Source: Pseudomonadota bacterium (GTDB lineage: Bacteria > BMS3Abin14). From it: DNA of 7,257 nucleotides. Where the stretch lies: assembly GCA_003229755.1 (NCBI GenBank), contig QIFJ01000124.1, positions 1 through 7,257 of the forward strand, read 5' to 3'. The notes beneath the pieces were generated by a model, which saw only the letters and a program-made list of their open reading frames with translations, had not been told where the DNA came from and did not search any database. Below are positions 1 to 5,411 of the stretch, piece after piece (the first letter of the stretch is position 1; each line of letters opens with the position of its first letter). The translations under genes were made by a program, and so were the position numbers.

Positions 1-2
1 AC

Positions 3-677
3 AGGAAGCTCTGGAGAGATATCCTCGACCTGATCCAGGAGGGCAATGTGGGTCTCATGCATGCTGTGAAGAAGTACGACCCGTACAGAGGAGTAAGGTT
101 TTCCTCCTACGCCGCCTGGTGGATTCGCGCATATATCATAAGGTACATTATGAACAACGCCAGAATGGTGAAGCTGGGGACGACTCAGGCCCAAAGGACC
201 CTTTATTTCAGGCTTGGTAAAGAAAAAGAGAAACTCCGGAAAATGGGTATCGAACCGGACGTAAAGGCTATCGCCGAATCTCTTGACGTCAAGGAGTCCG
301 AGGTGGAGGAGATGACTCAGCGGCTGAGTGGCGGCGACGTATCACTGGAAGCATCAAGAGGGAGGGATTCAGATGAGTTTACGCTTCTCGACATCATTCC
401 TTCACAACAGCCGGACGCGGAGAACCTGGTAGCAAACGCGCAGGCAAAGAGCTTGTACCTGGAAAAGCTGGCAGCCTTCGTCGCAACATTGCCAGAAAGG
501 GACAGGAAGATCTTCACCTCAAGGTGGATGGGAGATGATCCCCTGACACTTCAGGAACTTGGGGACGAGTTGGGGATCACCAGGGAGAGGGTCAGGCAGC
601 TGGAGAAAAGGATCATCGACAGGCTCCGTGAATATCTGGATGAAGAGGGGTTTGTCGCATCTGATTTCTTCCCCTGA
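3..677 (+). CDS. rpoH: RNA polymerase sigma factor, RpoH (sigma-32) family, 5'-truncated by window edge
   Basis: An open frame runs in from the left edge without a start, so the first in-frame GTG (48) is internal and 224 residues are visible. E. coli RpoH has about 284, so region 1.2 and the start of region 2 lie outside. Seen: the region 2 core with DLIQEGNVGLM and YAAWWIRAYI (the -10 recognition helix area); an RpoH-box-like QRTLYFRLG at about visible residues 64-72, comparable to E. coli QRKLFFNLR; and a region 4.2 helix-turn-helix, TLQELGDELGITRERVRQLE, from about residue 182. The RpoH box and the region 2 sequence favour the heat-shock sigma class over the housekeeping RpoD. By family knowledge it directs core polymerase to heat-shock or alternative promoters. 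Many deltaproteobacteria carry several RpoH-like sigmas with other roles, so the regulon is inferred. htrA follows 340 bp downstream. Confidence 0.9.
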   Translation, partial: RKLWRDILDLIQEGNVGLMHAVKKYDPYRGVRFSSYAAWWIRAYIIRYIMNNARMVKLGTTQAQRTLYFRLGKEKEKLRKMGIEPDVKAIAESLDVKESEVEEMTQRLSGGDVSLEASRGRDSDEFTLLDIIPSQQPDAENLVANAQAKSLYLEKLAAFVATLPERDRKIFTSRWMGDDPLTLQELGDELGITRERVRQLEKRIIDRLREYLDEEGFVASDFFP

Positions 678-742
678 TGATAAGATTGAAGAAGAGATAT
701 GTTCTTATCGCCAACTGAATTAGTGGGATTTCGGAATTATGC

Positions 743-834
743 TTCATAGGACCGGGTTTTTGGGTGTAATCACTTGGCTGCGCAACCCCCTTTGAGCTCC
801 GCTTCGTGATTCACCAAAACCCCGGCCTGATTTA
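743..834 (+). repeat. Dispersed hairpin repeat, copy 1
   Basis: This near-copy of 2493-2580 begins 66 bp after the rpoH stop. The left arm (752-773) starts CCGGGTTTTTGGGTGT and ends AATCAC. The right arm (806-825) is GTGATTCACCAAAACCCCGG. The arms pair over about 20 positions with one mismatch and a 2-nt bulge, giving a long imperfect stem. The loop shares CTGCGC and AGCTCCGCTTC with copy 2, but the centre differs (a C-run here, a G-run there). There is no T-tract after the stem, so it does not look like a classical intrinsic terminator. It resembles REP/PU-like or MITE-like 3'-end elements, and that class assignment is inference. Confidence 0.85.
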
Positions 835-1000
835 CATTTGGTTATCCTGGGTTCCGGCCATGGTACCGGTATAAAACCCTTAAGCGAAGCTTAAAGCGCT
901 AAGGTGTAAAGCCGACTTGCCCGCCTGTAGCCTTGGCGAATGCGGAAGGCGCAGAGGCTTTTGCCGGAACCCATTTATTGGATGTTGACTACCACTAATT

Positions 1001-1005
1001 GGGAG
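1001..1005 (+). promoter_or_regulatory. Probable ribosome-binding site of htrA
   Basis: GGGAG lies 12 nt before ATG 1018. The spacing is longer than ideal, but this is the only Shine-Dalgarno-like match near the start that gives a clean signal peptide. An in-frame TTG at 1006 directly abuts GGGAG and is too close to be used. Confidence 0.5.
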
Positions 1006-1017
1006 TTGATACATAAA

Positions 1018-2472
1018 ATGAAAATTTCCTCCCGCGGATTCATTATCAGAATAACGACGGCTTTGCTGGCCGTGATATTCGCCGCTGGTCCAGTATGGGC
1101 GGATGAGATGGATGAAGAACTCCTGGCGCTCAAAAAGACAAGCAGGGCCTTCGTTCGGGTAAGCAGGGAAGTTACCCCCTCCGTCGTCAACATCAAGACA
1201 TACCGCAGGACCAGATCAAGACGACCTGGAGTCGATGACCCGTTATTCGGAGATCTGTTGGAGCCCTTCAGAGAGTTTTTCGGTCGGGATTTCGTTGAGC
1301 GTTTCTTCGGCTCCCAGGATAAGAAACTTGTCCAGGTAGGCCTGGGCTCGGGTGTGATTGTCAGGGAAGAGGGTATCATCCTGACCAATAACCACGTTAT
1401 CAAAGGTGCGGATTTGATAAAGGTAACCTTTTTTGACAAGACAGAGGCTCCGGCAGAGGTTGTGGGCAGCGATCCCAGGACGGATATTGCGGTTCTGAGG
1501 CTGCCGGAGAGAAACTATCCGGCAGCGAAAATGGGGGATTCCGACGTAATAGAGGTTGGTGACTGGGCAATAGCTATCGGGAACCCCTTCGGACTGGGCC
1601 AGAGCGTTACTGTCGGTATTGTAAGCGCCAAGGGAAGAGCCAGTGTCGGTATAGCTGAATTGGAGGATTTCATCCAGACAGATGCCGCAATAAATCCCGG
1701 TAACAGCGGAGGTCCTCTTATCACCCTGGAGGGTGAGGTTATAGGCATTAACACTGCTATATTCAGCAGAAGCGGAGGGTATCAGGGGATCGGTTTCGCC
1801 GTTCCTTCAAACCTTGCGAGGTCTATAATGGAGGGGCTCCTGAGAACCGGCAGGATAATCAGGTCAGACATCGGGATCAGGGTTCACGATCTAACACCCA
1901 CGATGCGCGATGCCCTGGATCTCGGCAGCACCAATGGCGTGATCGTCAGCGAAGTAATGGAAGGCAGCCCCAGTGAAGAAGCGGGCATTATTCCAGGTGA
2001 CGTAATACTGAAGATCAGGGACAGGGAAACAGGAGGCACTGATACCTTCTACAGGGTTGTTGACCTTCTTCCTGTTGGTGATGTAGTCCCCGTTCAAATA
2101 AAAAGTAATGGGGAGAACAGGACTGTCAGGATCAGGGTGGGAGAGCTTTTGTCCCGTCCACAGAGCTCGCCATTGAGGCTCAGAACAAGCCTTGGCATAG
2201 CTGTGGAAGAACTTACCGAAAACCTGGCCGAAAGCCTTGGCTACCGTTACGACAGGGGAGTCCTCATAACACGGATAACCAGGTACAGTCAGGCGGACAG
2301 GGTGGGTCTTGAGCCGGGCGACCTGGTCGTAAAGATAAACGGAAAGCCAACCCAGGATCTGGAGACATTCAGGGAAGTCTTCCAGGCTATAGATTGGGGA
2401 GAGAATGTGAGGATGAATGTAAGACGACGCGATAGGTCCTTCAAGGTGAGTATGGCGATGGTGCGCGAGTAA
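1018..2472 (+). CDS. htrA: Periplasmic HtrA/DegP-like serine endoprotease (Do family, two PDZ domains)
   Basis: Predicted ATP-independent periplasmic protease/chaperone that degrades or holds misfolded envelope proteins; 484 aa, close to E. coli DegP in size. The start at 1018 is chosen because it opens directly on a signal peptide: a basic N-terminus, a hydrophobic stretch at about 8-24, and a VWA/DE cleavage site after residue 28. Trypsin-fold domain at about 45-260 with a complete triad: His126 (TNNHV), Asp156 (TDIAVL), Ser230 (NPGNSGGPL). PDZ1 spans about 284-374 and PDZ2 about 392-481; both carry the GD(V/L) motifs of Do proteases. An insert at about 65-100, rich in Phe, Arg and acidic residues, matches the position of the regulatory LA loop. 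The upstream RpoH-type sigma suggests stress control, but no matching promoter is clear. The gene is bracketed by two copies of a hairpin repeat. Whether it is orthologous to DegP, DegQ or MucD cannot be decided here. Confidence 0.93.
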   Translation: MKISSRGFIIRITTALLAVIFAAGPVWADEMDEELLALKKTSRAFVRVSREVTPSVVNIKTYRRTRSRRPGVDDPLFGDLLEPFREFFGRDFVERFFGSQDKKLVQVGLGSGVIVREEGIILTNNHVIKGADLIKVTFFDKTEAPAEVVGSDPRTDIAVLRLPERNYPAAKMGDSDVIEVGDWAIAIGNPFGLGQSVTVGIVSAKGRASVGIAELEDFIQTDAAINPGNSGGPLITLEGEVIGINTAIFSRSGGYQGIGFAVPSNLARSIMEGLLRTGRIIRSDIGIRVHDLTPTMRDALDLGSTNGVIVSEVMEGSPSEEAGIIPGDVILKIRDRETGGTDTFYRVVDLLPVGDVVPVQIKSNGENRTVRIRVGELLSRPQSSPLRLRTSLGIAVEELTENLAESLGYRYDRGVLITRITRYSQADRVGLEPGDLVVKINGKPTQDLETFREVFQAIDWGENVRMNVRRRDRSFKVSMAMVRE

Positions 2473-2492
2473 GGGCCTTGGTGAGAGTTCTA

Positions 2493-2580
2493 TTCATATG
2501 GCCGGGTTTTTGGGTGTAATCACTCGCCTGCGCGTGGGGCTAGCTCCGCTTCGTGATTCACCAAAACCCCGACCTTATTA
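2493..2580 (+). repeat. Dispersed hairpin repeat, copy 2
   Basis: It starts 20 bp after the htrA stop, in the same orientation as copy 1 at 743-834. The left arm (2502-2523) is identical to copy 1. The right half from AGCTCCGCTTC through the arm GTGATTCACCAAAACCCCG (2553-2571) is also identical. The flanking TTCATA (2493-2498) is shared as well. The differences concentrate in the loop centre (GTGGGGC here versus a C-run in copy 1) and in a 2-bp length change. Conservation of both arms with a variable loop is what a structure-dependent element would show. Confidence 0.85.
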
Positions 2581-2602
2581 CTATATACTTAAATCCTCCT
2601 AA

Positions 2603-2627
2603 CTAATTGGGAGAGGCCCCTAATTAG
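2603..2627. repeat. Imperfect inverted repeat, possible weak terminator
   Basis: CTAATTGGG (2603-2611) is complementary to CCCTAATTAG (2618-2627) apart from one bulged base, leaving a short loop. It lies 131 bp after the htrA stop. It has no T-run on the + strand, so a terminator role is only possible, not shown. Confidence 0.35.
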
Positions 2628-2655
2628 AGAAATAGAAATTGGAGATTCAAATAAC

Positions 2656-2676
2656 CCCCTCCCTTGATGGGAGGGG
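2656..2676. repeat. GC-rich hairpin, CCCCTCCC/GGGAGGGG
   Basis: CCCCTCCC (2656-2663), loop TTGAT, GGGAGGGG (2669-2676) form a perfect 8-bp stem. A further GGGGAGGG at 2682-2689 could pair with the same left arm, so two alternative folds are possible. From memory, similar C-rich/G-rich elements recur between genes in many environmental proteobacterial genomes; this could not be checked here. Confidence 0.6.
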
Positions 2677-2703
2677 ACAAAGGGGAGGGTGAGTTACCGT
2701 GGC

Positions 2704-2731
2704 TTGGAACTTGGAACATGGAACCTGGAAC
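2704..2731. repeat. Heptamer array A: four units of NTGGAAC
   Basis: The units TTGGAAC, TTGGAAC, ATGGAAC and CTGGAAC follow each other with no gap. Six of seven positions are invariant and only the first base varies. This is a true tandem array with a 7-bp period, lying in non-coding DNA 80 bp before the ABC ATPase start. Confidence 0.9.
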
Positions 2732-2756
2732 TCCACACAGGCGCGTGGCATATCTG

Positions 2757-2777
2757 GGTCCTGAGTCTTGTGTCCTG
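2757..2777. repeat. Heptamer array B: three units of NGTCCTG
   Basis: The units are GGTCCTG, AGTCTTG and TGTCCTG, again contiguous with a free first base and one internal substitution in the second unit. It has the same 7-bp period as array A, 25 bp away, but a different unit. With only three units it would be weak alone; the neighbouring array A raises confidence. Confidence 0.65.
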
Positions 2778-2796
2778 GGACCGGATCATTTTAATC

Positions 2797-2803
2797 GAGA
2801 GGG
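2797..2803 (+). promoter_or_regulatory. Ribosome-binding site fixing the TTG start of the ABC ATPase
   Basis: GAGAGGG lies 7 nt before TTG 2811. This strong site at good spacing, immediately ahead of the conserved N-terminal strand (IRIQGLTKRYG), is the reason for choosing TTG over ATG 2664. Confidence 0.75.
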
Positions 2804-2810
2804 ATGCAGA

Positions 2811-3551
2811 TTGATACGGATACAGGGTTTAACAAAAAGATACGGAACATTAGCGGCAGTAAACAGCCTCGATCTGACAGTCCGAAAGGGGGAGGTGTTC
2901 GGTTTCCTGGGCCCTAACGGTGCAGGGAAAACGACAACGATACGCGTTATGGTGGGCCTTATCCCTCCCACTATGGGATCGGTTTCCATCGGCGGATACA
3001 ACGTTGTAACGCATCAGAGAGAGGCAAAGGCAGTGACAGGCTTCATTCCGGACACGCCCTTTCTTTTTGAAAAACTTACAGGAAATGAGTTCCTTCGCTT
3101 TGCCGGCAGGCTCTATGGTATGCATGGAAACAGGGTCGGAGATGAAAGCGAGCGGCTGCTCACTTTTTTTGACCTGACGGACTGGGCCGATCAACTGGTT
3201 GAAAGCTACTCCCACGGAATGAAAAAAAGACTGGCCATGGCGTCAGCCCTTCTTCACAGCCCGCGGGTAATAATAGTTGACGAACCTATGGTGGGCCTAG
3301 ATCCGCTTGGAGCGAAGAAGGTCCGGGGGCTTTTCAGAGACCTGGCAGAAGAGGGGAAAACAGTATTTTTAACAACCCATGAACTGTCAACTGCGGAAGC
3401 TGTCTGCGACAGGATCGGGATCATCCACCATGGAAAGTTGATCGGGTCAGGAAACATGGATGAGCTCTCTGCTCAGGCCCGGATCCCGGGTTCACATCTC
3501 GAAGAAGTCTTTCTACGCCTGACCCTGGAGACCTCCCTTGGCGTCACATGA
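2811..3551 (+). CDS. ABC transporter ATP-binding protein of an ABC-2-type exporter
   Basis: Cytoplasmic ATPase subunit that would power the membrane protein encoded next. From TTG 2811 it is 246 aa, the usual size of a single-domain ABC ATPase. Motifs in order: aromatic A-loop YG near 11; Walker A GPNGAGKTT (34-42); Q-loop region GFIPDTPFLFEKLTG, with Asp81 where many ABC proteins have Gln; signature YSHGMKKR (133-140), the variant typical of CcmA/NatA-like exporters rather than LSGGQ; Walker B VIIVDEP (153-159) with catalytic Glu158; D-loop VGLD (161-164); H-loop His190. All residues needed for ATP hydrolysis are present. It overlaps the permease gene by 14 nt, so the two are almost certainly co-translated. 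The substrate cannot be read from the sequence. A start at ATG 2664 would add 49 repeat-derived residues and is not favoured. Confidence 0.92.
   Translation: MIRIQGLTKRYGTLAAVNSLDLTVRKGEVFGFLGPNGAGKTTTIRVMVGLIPPTMGSVSIGGYNVVTHQREAKAVTGFIPDTPFLFEKLTGNEFLRFAGRLYGMHGNRVGDESERLLTFFDLTDWADQLVESYSHGMKKRLAMASALLHSPRVIIVDEPMVGLDPLGAKKVRGLFRDLAEEGKTVFLTTHELSTAEAVCDRIGIIHHGKLIGSGNMDELSAQARIPGSHLEEVFLRLTLETSLGVT
3527..3530 (+). promoter_or_regulatory. Ribosome-binding site of the ABC permease, inside the ATPase gene
   Basis: GGAG sits 7 nt before TTG 3538 within the last codons of the ATPase. It decides the TTG start. The nearby ATG at 3548, which overlaps the ATPase stop as ATGA, is in a different frame that closes after three codons. 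Confidence 0.7.
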
Positions 3552-5262
3552 CGGCTTAAGTTATTCAACCTCCCTTTACCAGCTAATCTCCTACAGGCTG
3601 ACGGAACTGAAAAATACCTTTCGCTTCGGTGGCAGTAGAACTCTGGGCTGGTTTGTTTTCATGCTGATACTGGGCGGAGTATTCGTGTGGTTGGATTATA
3701 TCTTTTTCTACCGCTTGATAACAGCTATTGAGACAAGACTGGAGTTTCTTGCTCCGTTCATGTTCCAGCAGCTCATACATATTCTCTTCCTCTCCTTTTT
3801 CGGACTCCTTGTGCTGTCCAGTATGGCGTCATCCATATCGGGTTATTTTATGAGCAGGGAGATCCCATTCCTTATTACTACACCGGTTTCCCCCTCTGCC
3901 CTTATCACCCAGAGATTCATACTTGTTTTTTTCCAGAGTGCCTGGATGATACTTGTTTTCGGTACACCACCTTTTCTGGCCTACAGCAGCAAGCTGCATC
4001 TTGGATGGCAGTTTGTGGCAGGATGGTTTCCGGTTTTCTTCCTGCTGGTCCTCATTCCGGTCCTGGCTGGGTCCGTCCTCGCCATAGTCCTGATGCGCGT
4101 ACTTCCGACAGCCAGGGTCCATCAGGCCCTGACCTTCATGAGTCTGGCCGTGGGGGCAATGATCATAATCCTCTTCAGGATGAGCCGGCCGGAGCGCCTG
4201 TTCATGGATGTTCCCACAGAGGAAGTAATGGATTTTGTAAAAGCAATGTCGGTACCGGAATCTCCCTTCATGCCTACCAGTTGGGCAACAGAGGCCGTAG
4301 TGAGTCTGTCATCGGGCCCGCTGAACTACAACTATATTCAGAATCTGGGACTGCTGTTGGCGGTATGTATTGCCGCGCTCATCCTGTTTTTTGTTGTTTT
4401 CAGGCTGCTGTATTTCCCTGGGTTGTCAACGATTCAAGAGGGTACAGCGGGGAAAAAAATGAAAAATATGACGCGGGCAGAGGCGGCGATGCAGAATCTG
4501 CCGCCAGTGATGGGCGCTTATTTGACGAAAGATTACCTTGTATTTATTAGAGATCCGGCACGCTGGACCCAACTTTTTCTTCTGGGAGCCCTGATCGTTC
4601 TTTACATTTACAATGCGTACTTTTTTCCTCTTGGAGGGTACTTTTACAGAAACCTTGTTGCGTTCCTCAATCTTGCACTTTCCGGTTTCGTTATCTCGGC
4701 CCTCTGCGTAAGGTTTGTGTATCCTTCAGTAAGCCTGGAGGGGCTCAGTGTCTGGATAACCATGAGCGCACCGGTTTCCATGAGAAAGTTCTTCATGGCC
4801 AAATTCATATTCGCCGCCGTTCCCCTCGTGGGAATTTCCATTATTCTTACCACCGCAACCAACGTTATCATGGGTGTGAACACCGACCTCATGGTCCTGT
4901 TTGGAGCAACCTCCGTTGCAATGGCTCTGGCTCTGGTTGGGCTGAATCTCGGGATAGGCGCTGTATTTCCCCGTTTTAACTTCGAGAACGAAGCGCAGAT
5001 AGCCGAGAACGAAGCGCAGATAGCAGTCTCCGGTGGAGGAGTTATCACCATGATAATAAGCCTCGCCTATATCGGTTTCCTTGTTGTCTTAATGGCAGCA
5101 CCTGTCTACAGGTTCTTCGCTGCGCCCATGGGACTGATGGCGCTTACAAGGGGAGACTCCATCTTCGGGATTCTCAGCGCGGGACTTCTGTCTTTCCTGG
5201 TGGCTGCCATTCCCATGGGATGGGGGCTTAGCCGGGTAGGGCGTTGGACGGATATTAATTAA
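3538..5262 (+). CDS. ABC exporter membrane protein, about 12 transmembrane segments
   Basis: Integral inner-membrane partner of the preceding ATPase; 574 aa from TTG 3538. About twelve hydrophobic segments are visible, near residues 35-55, 78-103, 127-147, 161-187, 196-214, 266-292, 334-356, 371-395, 414-437, 450-478, 500-520 and 540-562. A cytoplasmic-looking stretch at about 295-333 separates two halves. Motifs that I associate with the putative ABC exporter family (Pfam ABC_tran_2 type, from memory) are EIPFLITTPVSPSALITQRF (108-127), KDYLVFIRDPARW (321-333) and LEGLSVWITMSAPVS (400-414). A near-exact 21-bp tandem duplication at 4984-5025 repeats ENEAQIA at 483-489 and 490-496, just after the tenth segment. 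The substrate is unknown. The subunit call is firm; the family name is less so. Confidence 0.88.
   Translation: MASHDGLSYSTSLYQLISYRLTELKNTFRFGGSRTLGWFVFMLILGGVFVWLDYIFFYRLITAIETRLEFLAPFMFQQLIHILFLSFFGLLVLSSMASSISGYFMSREIPFLITTPVSPSALITQRFILVFFQSAWMILVFGTPPFLAYSSKLHLGWQFVAGWFPVFFLLVLIPVLAGSVLAIVLMRVLPTARVHQALTFMSLAVGAMIIILFRMSRPERLFMDVPTEEVMDFVKAMSVPESPFMPTSWATEAVVSLSSGPLNYNYIQNLGLLLAVCIAALILFFVVFRLLYFPGLSTIQEGTAGKKMKNMTRAEAAMQNLPPVMGAYLTKDYLVFIRDPARWTQLFLLGALIVLYIYNAYFFPLGGYFYRNLVAFLNLALSGFVISALCVRFVYPSVSLEGLSVWITMSAPVSMRKFFMAKFIFAAVPLVGISIILTTATNVIMGVNTDLMVLFGATSVAMALALVGLNLGIGAVFPRFNFENEAQIAENEAQIAVSGGGVITMIISLAYIGFLVVLMAAPVYRFFAAPMGLMALTRGDSIFGILSAGLLSFLVAAIPMGWGLSRVGRWTDIN
4984..5025 (+). 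repeat. 21-bp in-frame tandem duplication within the ABC permease
   Basis: Two adjacent 21-bp units (4984-5004 and 5005-5025) differ only at the last base, C versus A, which is silent because GCC and GCA both encode Ala. They encode ENEAQIA twice. Twenty of 21 identical bases point to a recent duplication or to slippage-prone DNA. Confidence 0.95.
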
Positions 5263-5266
5263 GCGC

Positions 5267-5329
5267 GACCAATGACCAAGGACCAACGTCCAAGTGAATG
5301 CGTCCAATGACCAACACCCAACGACCAAC
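5267..5329. repeat. Heptamer array C: nine units, mostly G(A/T)CCAAN
   Basis: The units are GACCAAT, GACCAAG, GACCAAC, GTCCAAG, TGAATGC (degenerate), GTCCAAT, GACCAAC, ACCCAAC and GACCAAC. The 7-bp phase holds across all 63 bp, even through the degenerate fifth unit. It starts 4 bp after the permease stop. Confidence 0.9.
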
Positions 5330-5393
5330 GGGCGGGCGAGATAGTATCCATCGGTCAAAGTTAAATAAAAATATTTCACGTTGGTCATTGGAC
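5302..5393. terminator. Possible bidirectional terminator or hairpin built from arrays C and D
   Basis: GTCCAATGACCAAC (5302-5315) is an exact 14-bp inverted repeat of GTTGGTCATTGGAC (5380-5393), with 64 bp between the arms. Other units can pair in shifted registers. Its position between convergent genes suits a bidirectional terminator, but no T-tract follows directly on either strand, so the role is inferred. Confidence 0.35.
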
Positions 5394-5407
5394 ATTGGTC
5401 GTTGGTC
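5380..5407. repeat. Heptamer array D: four units, inverted relative to array C
   Basis: The units are GTTGGTC, ATTGGAC, ATTGGTC and GTTGGTC, contiguous. On the other strand they read GACCAAC, GACCAAT, GTCCAAT and GACCAAC, the same family as array C. It ends 4 bp before the stop codon of the - strand chorismate mutase gene. Confidence 0.9.
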
Positions 5408-5411
5408 TAGA

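Larger units (their letters stand above)
678..1017. other. 340-bp non-coding spacer between rpoH and htrA
   Basis: No gene is supported here. From left to right it holds a weak 7-bp inverted repeat just after the rpoH stop (GATAAGA 679-685 with TCTTATC 703-709, 17-nt loop). Next is copy 1 of the hairpin repeat (743-834), then a small 6-bp stem with a GAA loop (TTAAGC 880-885, GCTTAA 889-894). A GC-rich patch with nested short complementarities follows at about 921-949. The htrA ribosome-binding site is at the right end. An open frame with ATG at 940 runs into htrA, but its first 26 residues do not look like part of the protease. No confident promoter was found. Confidence 0.7.
2473..2810. other. 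338-bp repeat-rich spacer between htrA and the ABC exporter
   Basis: In order, it contains hairpin repeat copy 2 (2493-2580), an imperfect AT-rich inverted repeat (2603-2627), a perfect CCCCTCCC/GGGAGGGG hairpin (2656-2676) and two short arrays with a 7-bp period (2704-2731 and 2757-2777). The exporter's ribosome-binding site closes the spacer. The frame of the downstream ATPase stays open back to an ATG at 2664 through these repeats, but that extension is repeat-derived and unlikely to be translated. No promoter could be assigned. Confidence 0.75.
5263..5411. other. 149-bp convergent spacer made largely of heptamer repeats
   Basis: It separates the 3' ends of the permease (+) and chorismate mutase (-). 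Array C (5267-5329) and inverted array D (5380-5407) flank a spacer of about 50 bp (5330-5379). That spacer starts GC-rich and becomes AT-rich around 5361-5375. No open frame in it looks genuine. Confidence 0.75.

Noticed and set aside
679..709. 7-bp inverted repeat GATAAGA/TCTTATC after rpoH as a terminator
   Set aside because: AT-rich short stem with a 17-nt loop and no T-tract; too weak to call.
969..977. ACCCATTTA resembles a sigma-32 -10 element (CCCCATnTA) at a plausible distance before htrA
   Set aside because: No CTTGAAA-like -35 is present at 11-17 nt upstream, so a single half-match near an rpoH gene is not enough.
966..990. GGAAC followed by GACT, a possible ECF/sigma-E-type promoter for htrA
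   Set aside because: The -10 part does not match known sigma-E patterns, and GGAAC alone is common.
994..1005. The 12-mer ACTAATTGGGAG occurs here and at 2602-2613
   Set aside because: About one or two shared 12-mers are expected by chance in a window this size, and the flanks do not match.
985..1012. TTGACT with TGATAC 16 nt later, a possible sigma-70 promoter
   Set aside because: The -10 match is poor, and transcription would start at or beyond the htrA start codon.
940..1017. Upstream ATG giving a 510-aa htrA product
   Set aside because: The extra 26 residues precede a clear signal peptide starting at 1018 and have no ribosome-binding site suited to ATG 940.
2948..3300. ATGGTGGGCCT occurs twice in the ABC ATPase gene
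   Set aside because: Both copies encode MVGL in unrelated conserved motifs; convergent codon use, not a repeat element.
4005..4550. 181-codon + strand open frame inside the ABC permease
   Set aside because: It lies entirely within a well-supported membrane protein gene in another frame, has no recognisable domain and reads as a shadow.
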